This document shows, piece after piece, positions 1 to 6,528 of a stretch of DNA of 54,046 nt. Location: positions 1-54,046 of the IMG/VR virus record IMGVR_UViG_3300048597_000384. The stretch is one strand, 5' to 3'. The DNA is from a virus. The translations under genes were made by a program, and so were the position numbers. The notes under the pieces were generated by a model. That model was not told the DNA's origin. It saw only the letters and a program-made list of their open reading frames with translations, and ran no database searches. Position 1 is the stretch's first letter. Each line of letters opens with the position of its first letter.

Positions 1-67
1 GATAGTCCAGGGCCGGCCAGGGCTCATCCGGCTGCGGGAAACGCGGGGCGCCGTGATCCGCTGTCAT
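1..67 (-). CDS. 5' end of a host gene, possibly DUF5996 family (partial)
   Basis: Only the first 22 codons are inside the window; the gene runs off the left edge on the minus strand. An ATG at 67-65 follows a good ribosome binding site (AGGGAGG, about 6 bases upstream). The peptide contains a WPALDY motif about 17 residues in. From memory, DUF5996 proteins start with a WPALPY-type motif, so that family is a guess. It is probably host DNA outside the prophage. The identification rests on a very short stretch; the reading frame is better supported than the name. Confidence 0.4.
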   Translation of the reverse strand, partial: MTADHGAPRFPQPDEPWPALDY

Positions 68-414
68 CCGAACCTCCCTGGTACTCCCTGGACAAGATAT
101 GCCCGAACTTGGGCTTGCCTAGCTGACTTTGCCTACCTCACGACGGTGGGCGGTTGCCATGGCATGACGATCGGCCACCGATTCCGAACAGTACAACGTC
201 CTCGCGAAGCTCGAGGCGACGGGAGATGAAGGCTGAACCCCCTGGCCAGGGTGACGTTGCCGCCATGATCGTCCGGGGTTCGTCCAAGCACAGGCTTTGG
301 TGATTATACTGGCGACGCCGGCATCGGATGGTGAACTAGGCTTGGCCGTCAGAGTAATGCCGGTGGAGGAGATTTCTGCCGTACTGCCCGGGGCTGACCC
401 GGCGTGCCCGTTGG
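68..414. other. host intergenic region, no gene supported
   Basis: About 350 bases between the edge gene and the integrase remnant. Open frames exist on both strands, but none has a ribosome binding site or recognisable protein features. It is probably host DNA or decayed island sequence. Confidence 0.4.
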
Positions 415-606
415 TTAAGGTCTCCACAACACTGAGAAGAGGGTGGGTCCTTGGTAGCGCAGGACCGAGGAGCGGGCGCTGGTGGGCCGGACCAGGAGCG
501 GCAGCCCGCGCACGGTGCCGTCGGGGTGGCGGCCCGGCTTGGCGGCGCGGACGGCGCGACCGGTGAGCGACGCCTTGTCTGCTAAGTGCCTGCTAAGGCG
601 AGGCAA
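415..606 (-). pseudogene. truncated P4-type tyrosine integrase (N-terminal fragment)
   Basis: The 63-residue frame carries the N-terminal signature of P4/DUF4102-type integrases: an LTGRAVRAAKPGRHPDG stretch followed by LLVRP and SVLRYQ, which corresponds to the arm-binding domain of that family. It then stops; the core-binding and catalytic domains (about 350 residues in intact members) are missing. It reads away from the tRNA-Ser gene and starts about 35 bases past the tRNA 3' end, exactly where integrases of tRNA-inserted islands sit. I infer a decayed island that once used the 3' end of the same tRNA. It is unrelated to the integrase at 1869-2873. Confidence 0.65.
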
Positions 607-639
607 GCTGGACGGCTGCGAACGCGTACGGACGTGATC

Positions 640-727
640 TGGCGGATGGGGTGGGATTCGAACCCACGAGGGGTTGCCCCCTGGCGGTTTTCAAGACCGC
701 TGCCATCGACCGCTCGGCCACCCATCC
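640..727 (-). tRNA. tRNA-Ser(UGA), intact, with its 5' half supplied by the prophage
   Basis: On the minus strand the seven-base acceptor arms pair perfectly (GGATGGG at 727-721 with CCCATCC at 650-644). The anticodon UGA is at 693-691 in a CTTGAAA loop. There is a long class II variable arm, a GTTCGAATC T-loop, discriminator G at 643 and an encoded CCA at 642-640. Bases 685-727, from the anticodon stem to the 5' end, recur at 48385-48427, so this half belongs to the attachment core. The gene stays complete, but its upstream DNA is now phage DNA. A UGA anticodon reads UCA, with no other decoder visible in this window. Confidence 0.93.
685..727. repeat. attL: left copy of the 43-bp attachment core
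   Basis: This 43-bp stretch matches 48385-48427 with one difference (G at 712, A at 48412) and the similarity ends sharply on both sides. The copies are 47,700 bp apart and enclose an integrase and a complete phage gene set. The repeated part is the 5' half of tRNA-Ser, whereas most tRNA-targeting phages duplicate the 3' part. Confidence 0.85.
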
Positions 728-742
728 TTCGCGCGCAAAGCC

Positions 743-771
743 TTACTAGGCGGGGCTCGCGCCCGTTTCAA
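743..771 (-). promoter_or_regulatory. phage-borne promoter of tRNA-Ser
   Basis: On the minus strand TTGAAA (771-766) and TAGTAA (748-743) are separated by exactly 17 bases, and the -10 box ends 15 bases before the tRNA 5' end at 727. The DNA lies inside the prophage, so the phage appears to carry a replacement promoter for the gene it splits. Confidence 0.55.
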
Positions 772-772
772 C

Positions 773-812
773 CTGTGCCGAACCGCTGCCGTCTGTGCCG
801 TGTTCTGTGCCG
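773..812 (+). repeat. three CTGTGCCG repeats, candidate integrase arm sites
   Basis: CTGTGCCG occurs at 773-780, 793-800 and 805-812, just inside attL. A fourth copy lies at 48271-48278, just inside attR. This placement fits arm-type binding sites of a tyrosine integrase; binding itself is inferred. Confidence 0.4.
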
Positions 813-1054
813 GGGCGTTCCGGGTCGAGGGCCAGGCGGATCCCTAGCCTGCGCCCGTTGGGCGGGGGCTGGCCGAAGTTGTCTGGCATGCTCGGCTCGG
901 GGACCCCAGGGCGCAGCGCGGGCGACCGGCCACTCAAGGATCTGCGCGCCGAGCTGATCGATGCGGCCTGTCGGAGCAACCCCAATAAGCGGCCGACGCT
1001 TATGGTTGCGCTTTCGCACTACCGTGAGTGGCTCGCCCGCGCTAGCGTCGCGGC

Positions 1055-1735
1055 ATGTGGGAGCGCATCAAAAAGATTGCGGCCGAGTGGGGCTCAAACC
1101 TCACGTTCGGCGATTACCTTATCCGCCTCGGGAGCGCTGGATTGTCTCTTGGCGGGGGCGGCATAATGAGTTGGGCCGCCTCAGTCACAGGCTGGCTCCA
1201 AGAATGGGGGCCGATTGCAACGGTAGCGGCCGGTGTGCTTGGCTCTTGTTTGGTTGCTCTGTCTCTGGCCATCATCTACGCTCTAGTCAGTTTTGGCCGG
1301 ATGAAGCGCGCTCAAGCGTCATACCACGATTTATTGGCATCGACTGCCCATACGGTAAATCCACTTGCTCGGGGGTTCTCCACTATGAAGATCAGCTTGG
1401 CTGATCTTCAAATACATCACTCTGCAGTGGACTTCCCGCAGCAAGATAAGATCTTTTCTGACTGTGTAATTGTGGGGCCTGGAACAATGGCTTTTTCTAA
1501 TTGCACACTTACCAATATAAAGTTTCCTATGTCAAATATTGCCAAATTCAACGGCTTTGGCCTATTCTTCCCGAACGTTTTCTTTCATAGATGTACCTTT
1601 GTGAATTGCACATTTCTCCACCTGACTCTGTTTATTCGTACGCAAGACGCGGAAAATTTCAGCATGGAATTTCCTGGGCTAAAGTTCACCGAGGAAGCGC
1701 AGCCTATCGAATTACCGGCGGAGGTGAGTAGGTAA
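1055..1735 (+). CDS. membrane protein of unknown function, accessory gene by attL
   Basis: This 226-residue protein belongs to no family I recognise. Two hydrophobic segments (about residues 26-48 and 53-80) suggest a membrane anchor. After about residue 110 come short units with regularly spaced F and C residues (FSDC, FSNC, FHRC, VNC) that look like a small beta-solenoid of the pentapeptide-repeat type. From about 1310 on, the DNA is clearly more AT-rich than its neighbours, a sign of separate acquisition. It stands alone between attL and the integrase on the opposite strand to the integrase, a usual place for lysogenic-conversion genes. ATG 1055 has only a weak ribosome binding site. A role in superinfection exclusion or cell-surface change is possible but unproven. 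Confidence 0.7.
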   Translation: MWERIKKIAAEWGSNLTFGDYLIRLGSAGLSLGGGGIMSWAASVTGWLQEWGPIATVAAGVLGSCLVALSLAIIYALVSFGRMKRAQASYHDLLASTAHTVNPLARGFSTMKISLADLQIHHSAVDFPQQDKIFSDCVIVGPGTMAFSNCTLTNIKFPMSNIAKFNGFGLFFPNVFFHRCTFVNCTFLHLTLFIRTQDAENFSMEFPGLKFTEEAQPIELPAEVSR

Positions 1736-1868
1736 GTCGCGGAAGATATCTGAGGCAGCTTCATTCACGCGCAGCCCACAGGTCCTGTGCCCTGCGCGAA
1801 AGTCAGATCAATCACGCGCCGCTGCCTGTAGGTTCACGCCATATGCTGTTTATTGTCAGCGCCGCTGC

Positions 1869-2873
1869 TCACGCCCCGGCCGCCAGGCGCTTGGCCGTGA
1901 CGGCTTCCTCGGGCGTGAGGAAGTCGAGGTAGAGCTCGGTGGTGGCGATGGTGCTGTGGCCCAGGATCTGCTGCAAGGCGTAGATCGAGCCGCCATCGCG
2001 CAAGTAGCGGACCGCGAACAGGTGGCGCAGGTCGTGGGTGCGGAAGGGCACGCCGGCGGCCTTCCTGAGCTGGTGCAGGTAGCTGGCGAGGTTGTGGTAG
2101 CGGTCCGCACCGCCGTCGCGGGTCGGGTGCCAGAAGACCCAGGCGCAGCCCAGCCTGCGGGGTGTGCCGTGAAGTGTGCCGGCGGCCGCCGGCGAGAGCG
2201 GCACGGAACGGGCCCGGCCGGTCTTGCTGCGCTCGACCTGCAGGGCAGCACGGTGCAGGTCGACCTGGCGCCAGCTGAGGCTTGCCGCCTCCTCGAGGCG
2301 CAGGCCGGTCTGCTCGAGCAGGCGCACCAGCGGGCGCAGGCGGGCGGGCAGGGAGCGGTGCAGCTGCTCGACCTGGTTGTCGGTGGGCAGCACGATCGGG
2401 TCGCGGCGCTCGCGGATCAGGCCGCGATCAAAGGCGCGCGCCGGGTTGGCCTGGAGCCACTCCCAGCCGACGGCCGCCTGCAGCACGGCCGAGACGGCGG
2501 TGAGGTCGCGGCGGCGGGTGGCGTTGGTGATACCGGGCCGGCCGGCGATGCGCGCCAGCACCTTGCGGTCGATCTCGTCCAGGTGCAGCGGGGCCAGGAC
2601 GTCGCCGGCGACCTTCAGGCTCGACAGGTAGCGGCGCAGCGTGGCCGGGCGCAGGGCAGCCAAGGCGACCTCGGCATGCCAGCGGACCACGGCTTCCTTC
2701 CAGGTCCGGCGCTCGTCGCCCCAGTCCGCCCTCTGCAGCCGCTCGAGCTCTGCCTTGGCCCGCTCGGCCGCTAGCTTGCGAACAGGCGTGCGTAGGCTGC
2801 GTCGATGCTCGCGACCGGCAATGGTGACGCGCAGCCACCAGACCTTGCCGCGCCGGTAGAGATGTTGCGGCAC
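1869..2873 (-). CDS. int: tyrosine recombinase integrase
   Basis: This 334-residue integrase carries out site-specific recombination between the phage and tRNA-Ser attachment sites. The N-terminus (about 1-50) is a basic arm-type domain, and 55-150 is the core-binding domain. The catalytic domain holds Arg192 (TGLRLEEAASL), the HDLRH motif (His280, Arg283), His306 (LGHS) and Tyr315 (TTELYLDF), so all key residues are present. Translation starts with GTG at 2873. The first 103 bases overlap the excisionase-like gene in another frame. It is the last gene of the leftward early operon and lies 1.1 kb from attL, as expected for the integrase that used this site. Confidence 0.93.
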   Translation of the reverse strand: MPQHLYRRGKVWWLRVTIAGREHRRSLRTPVRKLAAERAKAELERLQRADWGDERRTWKEAVVRWHAEVALAALRPATLRRYLSSLKVAGDVLAPLHLDEIDRKVLARIAGRPGITNATRRRDLTAVSAVLQAAVGWEWLQANPARAFDRGLIRERRDPIVLPTDNQVEQLHRSLPARLRPLVRLLEQTGLRLEEAASLSWRQVDLHRAALQVERSKTGRARSVPLSPAAAGTLHGTPRRLGCAWVFWHPTRDGGADRYHNLASYLHQLRKAAGVPFRTHDLRHLFAVRYLRDGGSIYALQQILGHSTIATTELYLDFLTPEEAVTAKRLAAGA

Positions 2874-3049
2874 CGGGCAGCCCTCCCCTCGGCATCCTCG
2901 ATCCAGCGTAGCACCGCGTCGCGGCGGAATGTCCAGAGCCGGCCCAGCCGGGCAGCGCTCGGGATCTCTCCGCGGGCCGCCATCTGCTGCACGGCGCGCT
3001 CGCCCAGGCCGGTGAGCTCGACCACCTCGGCGACGCGGATACGGGTCAC
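2771..3049 (-). CDS. AlpA/excisionase-like helix-turn-helix protein
   Basis: A protein of about 92 residues whose first 60 form a compact winged-helix domain of the MerR/AlpA excisionase type. The pattern is an ELTGLGERAVQQMAARGEIP helix-turn-helix, then a W-F-R-R-DAVLRWI segment. Such proteins bend DNA at attachment sites or regulate the integrase. I chose GTG 3049 because it overlaps the upstream stop (GTGA) and the domain begins there. Its last 33 codons overlap the integrase start in another frame, and that tail is low-complexity. Position and fold support an Xis role; function is inferred. Confidence 0.65.
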   Translation of the reverse strand: MTRIRVAEVVELTGLGERAVQQMAARGEIPSAARLGRLWTFRRDAVLRWIEDAEGRAARCRNISTGAARSGGCASPLPVASIDAAYARLFAS

Positions 3050-3216
3050 GACCCGCTCATCCTGCCGGCGAAGAAGGCGAGGGCGGCCAGGCCGACGATC
3101 GGGGCCACCGACCAGAAATCGAACCCGAACAGGTTGGCTACCGCCCCGGCAAGGAAGGCGTAGAGCACCGCCGCGACGATCGACATCGCTACGCACAAGT
3201 GGACGAGCTTCTCCAT
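3046..3216 (-). CDS. small membrane protein, 56 residues
   Basis: Two hydrophobic helices (about residues 5-25 and 30-50) separated by a short FGFDFW turn; no known family. ATG 3216 is chosen because the hydrophobic N-terminus starts there. The stop overlaps the start of the excisionase-like gene by four bases, implying translational coupling. It is one of several tiny membrane proteins in this leftward operon; holin-like or exclusion roles are possible but nothing in the sequence decides. Confidence 0.55.
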   Translation of the reverse strand: MEKLVHLCVAMSIVAAVLYAFLAGAVANLFGFDFWSVAPIVGLAALAFFAGRMSGS

Positions 3217-3229
3217 GGCCGTGCTCAGC

Positions 3230-3490
3230 TCACCATCTCTGTTGGGCGTCCCATTCGGCGATGTCGGCGGCGACGTCGGCCGAGAAGCGGAGCGGGGCAG
3301 GCACCGGCCCTGGGTCCTGGGCCGGTGCCTGGCGCGCGCGGCGGAGATCCTCGATCTTGCCGGCAAGGATGCCGAGCTGCTCGAGGATCTGGCCGCGGTG
3401 GAACGCGGGGTAGTCGGGGCCGGCCAGCTGGAGCCTGGTGAGCTCGCGGCCGACGTCGTCGAGGGCCTGCAGGTAGGGGTCGGCGCTCAT
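3230..3490 (-). CDS. hypothetical protein, 86 residues
   Basis: A mainly helical, acidic small protein of no recognised family. It contains a predicted amphipathic stretch (residues about 5-50) with a LEQLGILAGKIEDLRRAR core, then a proline-rich linker and a short C-terminal helix. The start at 3490 overlaps the upstream stop (ATGA); an ATG two codons earlier is also possible. It lies within the tightly packed leftward early operon, which is the main evidence that it is a real gene. Confidence 0.5.
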   Translation of the reverse strand: MSADPYLQALDDVGRELTRLQLAGPDYPAFHRGQILEQLGILAGKIEDLRRARQAPAQDPGPVPAPLRFSADVAADIAEWDAQQRW

Positions 3491-3912
3491 GGCCATGCCT
3501 TCATGATCCGGCCGCTGCCGATGTAGGGGAGGTCGTGCGGATGGCTGGCCGCGGCGGCGCCACCGGAGATGGGGCAGCGCTCGGGGTCCGTGGGTTTATC
3601 CGTGGGTTTATCCGTAAGTTTGTCCGGGGTTTTATCCGGGTCCGCGCCCATGTCCGCCCAGTCGGACGGCAGGGGCAGCGGCTCCGCCGCGAAGGCGTCG
3701 ATCGGCTCGACCACGGCCTCGAGCAGGCGGTCGTGGAGATGGGCCTCGGCCTGCTCGTAGATGCGGGTGCGCTCCGTGGCCGGGTGCTCGGGCTCGGCGT
3801 CGAGGCCAGCCCAGCACAGGACCAGCTCGATCGCCGCGGCGCCGATCGCCGCCTGCTGCCCGGGCGTGAGCCTGGCCCACTCGGCCGAGCCGGAGAGGGT
3901 GGGGCTGGTCAT
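3487..3912 (-). CDS. hypothetical protein with a DKxTDKPTD repeat, 141 residues
   Basis: The first 80 residues look globular and helical. Then comes a low-complexity segment in which D-K and P-T pairs repeat (about residues 91-108), encoded by four imperfect copies of a TTTATCCG-type unit near 3593-3640 on the plus strand. The C-terminus is glycine- and histidine-rich. No family is recognised. The start and stop overlap both neighbours by four bases (ATGA), so it is translated as part of the chain. The repeat is a place where copy number could change by slippage. Confidence 0.55.
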   Translation of the reverse strand: MTSPTLSGSAEWARLTPGQQAAIGAAAIELVLCWAGLDAEPEHPATERTRIYEQAEAHLHDRLLEAVVEPIDAFAAEPLPLPSDWADMGADPDKTPDKLTDKPTDKPTDPERCPISGGAAAASHPHDLPYIGSGRIMKAWP

Positions 3913-4169
3913 GCGACGGGTGCTTCGGCGGCGAGCGCGGCGCGGATGGCGTCCCGGCTCATCCGCAGCGCAGCCACAGTCGGCGCCGGCAGGCCTTGGC
4001 AGATGTCATAGAGCGCGCAATCGACCGCCAGGTTGACGCCCTCGGGTGCCACCAGCTCGCGGCCGGCCCGGGCGGCAAACTTCGGGGTGAGCTTCTCGGC
4101 CAGCCAGTCGCCGCCGATCGCCTTGAAGCGCTCGCGGAGGGTGTCCTGGTCGGCAACGGTGATCATCAT
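3909..4169 (-). CDS. hypothetical protein, 86 residues
   Basis: A small protein with a conserved-looking body: an N-terminal helix (DTLRERFKAIGGDWLAEKL), a middle with single cysteines, and a C-terminal helix. I chose the paired ATGs at 4169/4166 because the upstream extension is basic and unstructured. The stop overlaps the next gene (ATGA). A 180-base gap separates it from the gene upstream, so an internal promoter or processing site may lie between them. Function unknown. Confidence 0.5.
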   Translation of the reverse strand: MMITVADQDTLRERFKAIGGDWLAEKLTPKFAARAGRELVAPEGVNLAVDCALYDICQGLPAPTVAALRMSRDAIRAALAAEAPVA

Positions 4170-4195
4170 CGGTTGGCGCTCTCGCTTGGTGGGGT

Positions 4196-4217
4196 GCCGG
4201 GTTCCTCTCAACCCGGC
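4196..4217 (-). terminator. inverted repeat in the only gap of the leftward operon
   Basis: A perfect 8-bp stem (GCCGGGTT at 4196-4203, AACCCGGC at 4210-4217) with a six-base loop lies in the gap 4170-4350. There is no T tract, so it may attenuate transcription or stabilise the transcript end rather than act as a simple terminator. Confidence 0.3.
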
Positions 4218-4350
4218 GAAGTCACGGTGCTGGGTGGGCCCGACTTACACGGGCTGGCGCGATCACCGTTTCGCGCGCGGCGGCTTTCCCTTTTGCGTGG
4301 TAGGTGCCCGCCGCAGCCGTCTCCACCTCGGACGCCCTCGCGGGCGAAGC

Positions 4351-4692
4351 TCATCGGTTCGCAAGCTCCAGCAGCACGTCGGCGTGGCACGGCTGGTGCA
4401 GCGAGCACCAGCAGGCGAGATCCTTGCCGCGCAGGTCCTTCAGGCAGGTGCGGGCCCAGTCGCCCCAGGCCCAGTGCAGGGTGTCGGGGTGGGCGTTCTT
4501 CGCGAACTGCACCGTGTCGGGGCCGCACGAGATCCGGACGGGGCCTGGTCCGATCAGCTGGCGGTACGCCTCGACCGCGAGGTCGGGCTTGCCGACGAAG
4601 GGGTTGCCCCACCTGGTGGGCCGGCCGACATAGACCGCACCCTCGGGCATCCGCCAGCCCTTGGCCCGACTGCGCTGGATCCGCTCAGCCAT
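4351..4692 (-). CDS. DUF4326 domain protein
   Basis: This 113-residue protein has the hallmarks of DUF4326, a family common in phages: a VYVGRPTRWGNPF motif near residue 20, then a central WAWGDWAR segment and a C-terminal CWC(S)LHQPCHADVL motif with cysteine and histidine residues. The length matches the family. The biochemical role of DUF4326 is not established; the conserved Cys/His set suggests metal or nucleotide handling, which is inference. Its start overlaps the preceding gene's stop by eight bases in the leftward early operon. Confidence 0.85.
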   Translation of the reverse strand: MAERIQRSRAKGWRMPEGAVYVGRPTRWGNPFVGKPDLAVEAYRQLIGPGPVRISCGPDTVQFAKNAHPDTLHWAWGDWARTCLKDLRGKDLACWCSLHQPCHADVLLELANR

Positions 4693-4972
4693 GGCCGGGC
4701 TTCCTTTCGATGCCGGAGCGGATCAGGTGCTGACCCATCTCGTCGGCCACGCGGCCGGCGATCCGGCGCAGCATGGGGCGCCACTCGTCATGGGTGCCGC
4801 CGCTCACGACCTGGATGCCGTGGTCGGTCATGACGATGCAGGCAAAGCCGGCGATGTCGGCAGCCTTGGCTTCGCTGCCCACGACGCGGGCGAACAGCTC
4901 GAGCCGCTCGCCGAAAGCGGTCCTGGCCTGCTCGGGCGTGATGACGGGCGGGGACACGGGTTCATCGGCCAT
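4685..4972 (-). CDS. hypothetical early protein, 95 residues
   Basis: A mostly helical protein of unknown function. A hydrophobic centre (GFACIVMTDHGIQVVSGG) is followed by a basic helix near the C-terminus, giving a compact alpha/beta impression. ATG 4972 is preferred over ATG 4987 because it overlaps the upstream stop as TGATG and has a GAGG ribosome binding site six bases away. The same TGAGGCGCTGATGG initiation block precedes the next gene upstream. Confidence 0.5.
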   Translation of the reverse strand: MADEPVSPPVITPEQARTAFGERLELFARVVGSEAKAADIAGFACIVMTDHGIQVVSGGTHDEWRPMLRRIAGRVADEMGQHLIRSGIERKPGHG

Positions 4973-5118
4973 CAGCGCCTCAGCCATCGCTTGATCAGAA
5001 AGTGAATGGCGCCCGTCGCCGCGAGCTGTGGCCAGGGCCAGAGCCACCAACCGGACAGGCCGCCCAAGCCAAGCAGGACAAAGGTTCCGCCGGCGATCTG
5101 CAGGAGCTTCGGTCCCAT
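4972..5118 (-). CDS. small membrane protein, 48 residues
   Basis: One long or two short hydrophobic helices rich in G, W and L, with the cluster GWWLWPWPQL at the turn and a basic RWLRR tail, which suggests an inner-membrane protein with a cytoplasmic C-terminus. It overlaps the downstream gene (TGATG) and the upstream stop (TGATG), and shares a 14-base initiation block with its downstream neighbour. Family unknown. The packed overlaps are the best evidence that such a short frame is used. Confidence 0.5.
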   Translation of the reverse strand: MGPKLLQIAGGTFVLLGLGGLSGWWLWPWPQLAATGAIHFLIKRWLRR

Positions 5119-5216
5119 CAGCGCCTCACCACGAACAGGAGGAACAGGGCGACGCCGGCGACGAGCTCGACCAGGGCGGTGGCGGCGATCACCAGGAGGG
5201 TGGGGTCGGGGCTCAT
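5118..5216 (-). CDS. tiny membrane protein, 32 residues
   Basis: A single transmembrane helix occupies almost the whole peptide (about residues 7-29) and ends in Arg-Arg. ATG 5216 overlaps the upstream stop by four bases and its own stop overlaps the next start (TGATG). Because of its size I rely on the coupling pattern and the clean hydrophobic profile. The function is not known. Confidence 0.45.
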   Translation of the reverse strand: MSPDPTLLVIAATALVELVAGVALFLLFVVRR

Positions 5217-5485
5217 GCGTCGATCCCGTGGGCGCGGCGCAGCGCCTGGACGCGGCCGCAGGGCCGGTCGAACCAGGCGGGTGCTTCCATGGGCTCGGGC
5301 GGGCGGCCAGGCCTGCGGTGCCCGATGCCGGCCTCGGCCAGGAGCTCCTGGCAGCGGCCGCGGCCGATCCCGACGGCGGCGGCGATGCGGCCGGCCGACC
5401 ACTTCGGGTTCTCCCGCTTGAGGGCGATGGCCTGGGCGTCGCGGGGATCGTCGGCGGCGTAGCGGCAGGAGGGGCTGGCACTCAC
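5213..5485 (-). CDS. small helix-turn-helix protein, 90 residues
   Basis: The centre of the protein (about residues 14-55) reads as a helix-turn-helix: A-L-K-R-E-N-P-K-W-S-A-G-R-I-A, then VGIGRGRCQELL. The rest is basic with a proline-rich linker and the C-terminal ALRRAHG. Start GTG 5485 overlaps the upstream stop (GTGA). It follows a second DNA-binding gene directly, so the two may regulate the early operon together. No named family. Confidence 0.55.
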   Translation of the reverse strand: MSASPSCRYAADDPRDAQAIALKRENPKWSAGRIAAAVGIGRGRCQELLAEAGIGHRRPGRPPEPMEAPAWFDRPCGRVQALRRAHGIDA

Positions 5486-5907
5486 AGTGCTATCCCCTCG
5501 GGCGGGAAGCCGGGGAGGGGCTCGGGGCGGACGGTGCCGAGGAAGCGGGAGAGGGCGCGCTGCTGTTCGGGCTCGAGCTCGACCAGGTGGCTGAGAAGGC
5601 GCTCGGGGATGGCGCGGGCGTGGTGGCGGGATGTGGTGGGTGCCGCGGCGTCGAGGCACTGCTCGACCAGCTCGACCGGGTCGAGCTGCAGCTCGGCGAT
5701 CGCCAGGATCAGGGTGCCGGCCGACAGGCGGTTGCGGCCGAGCTCGACCTTGGCCCACTGCTGCGGCAGCATGCCCAGGCTGCGGGCGACCTGGCCCTGG
5801 CTGAGGCCCGCCAGCAGCCGCCGCCGGCGCAGGGCGGCACCCAGCCGGGCATTGACGTCGCGCACGAGCTGGCGGAGTGCGGTCCGGTCGTGGGCGGGCT
5901 CACGCAT
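5482..5907 (-). CDS. XRE-family helix-turn-helix regulator
   Basis: Residues about 25-75 form a Cro/CI-type HTH (RRRLLAGLSQGQVARSLG, then a QQWAKVELGRNRLS recognition region) followed by a helical dimer-like tail. At 141 residues with no enzyme domain it is a typical phage repressor-type regulator, distinct from the immunity repressor at 7428-7817. It is transcribed from the leftward promoter, so it would act early after infection or induction; the target sites are not identified. ATG 5907 overlaps the upstream gene by eight bases. Confidence 0.8.
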   Translation of the reverse strand: MREPAHDRTALRQLVRDVNARLGAALRRRRLLAGLSQGQVARSLGMLPQQWAKVELGRNRLSAGTLILAIAELQLDPVELVEQCLDAAAPTTSRHHARAIPERLLSHLVELEPEQQRALSRFLGTVRPEPLPGFPPEGIAL

Positions 5908-6169
5908 GGTGGGGTCCTGTGTCGGCCTCGGGCAGGGCGGTCAGGCGGTCGGCCGGGACCAGGAGGCACCGGCCGGACATCACCACCGCCGCACCGGGCG
6001 CGTCGCGGCCGGGTGCCTCGGCCACCGGGGCGAGGCGCACGACGCGGACCAGGTGCACGTCCCCGCCGGACCAGAGCCAGGCGGTGCAGCCGGCCTCGAG
6101 GCAGAAGTCCGGGCCGCCGAACATCTGGGCGGCGAGCGTAGGGGTGGCAGGTTTGGCCGGGGCGCTCAC
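5900..6169 (-). CDS. hypothetical early protein, 89 residues
   Basis: A beta-rich small protein with two cysteines around residue 25 (FCLEAGCTAWLW) and alternating hydrophobic strands; no known family. GTG 6169 is chosen because it overlaps the preceding stop (GTGA) and the upstream frame extension is low-complexity. It lies third in the leftward operon. Function unknown. Confidence 0.5.
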   Translation of the reverse strand: MSAPAKPATPTLAAQMFGGPDFCLEAGCTAWLWSGGDVHLVRVVRLAPVAEAPGRDAPGAAVVMSGRCLLVPADRLTALPEADTGPHHA

Positions 6170-6528
6170 GAGAAGAACTGCCACCAGGCGGCCGCGCCCA
6201 GGAGGCAGGCCAGGACCAGCCACAGCCCGCTGCCGGCGGCACGCTCGCCGGCGCCGAGCGGGCGGTCGCCGTCTTCCTCCTCGCCCTGGTCGTGCGGGCC
6301 GGCGTAGAGCCCGTGCACCGCGAGGTTCATGACCGCGTCGTCGACGGCGGCCTGGGCGGTGGCGTGGCTGCCGCTGTCGAGCAGCGGGCCGCTGCGGCCG
6401 TGGATGGCGGCGACGTAGCCGGCGCCGGGCCGGTACTCCAGCGACCAGGCCGTGTCGCCCGGCAGCTCGGCGAGCTCGACCCGGTTGCCCGGGCCGGGCC
6501 TCGCCTTGTGGATGTGCGTAACGCTCAT
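6166..6528 (-). CDS. hypothetical early protein with a C-terminal membrane anchor
   Basis: 120 residues. The soluble N-terminal part (about 1-85) has repeated hydrophobic-turn patterns. An acidic EEEDGD patch follows, then a single hydrophobic helix (about residues 100-117) ending in W-W-Q-F-F-S, which suggests a tail-anchored membrane protein. Its start region (VTHIHK and the ribosome binding site) is a near copy of the start region of the preceding gene. The start overlaps the upstream stop (ATGA). Function unknown. Confidence 0.55.
   Translation of the reverse strand: MSVTHIHKARPGPGNRVELAELPGDTAWSLEYRPGAGYVAAIHGRSGPLLDSGSHATAQAAVDDAVMNLAVHGLYAGPHDQGEEEDGDRPLGAGERAAGSGLWLVLACLLGAAAWWQFFS

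Larger units (their letters stand above)
728..1054. other. gene-free attachment-proximal region
   Basis: About 330 bases hold the tRNA promoter and the CTGTGCCG repeats and otherwise no supported gene. The overlapping frames on both strands have no ribosome binding site or recognisable protein. Confidence 0.5.

Noticed and set aside
119-427. Minus-strand frame in the left flank
   Set aside because: No ribosome binding site, no recognisable protein; probably chance in high-GC DNA.
1869-2873. A host-derived XerC/D-type recombinase
   Set aside because: Its place at the prophage end, adjacent Xis-like gene and basic arm domain fit a phage integrase.
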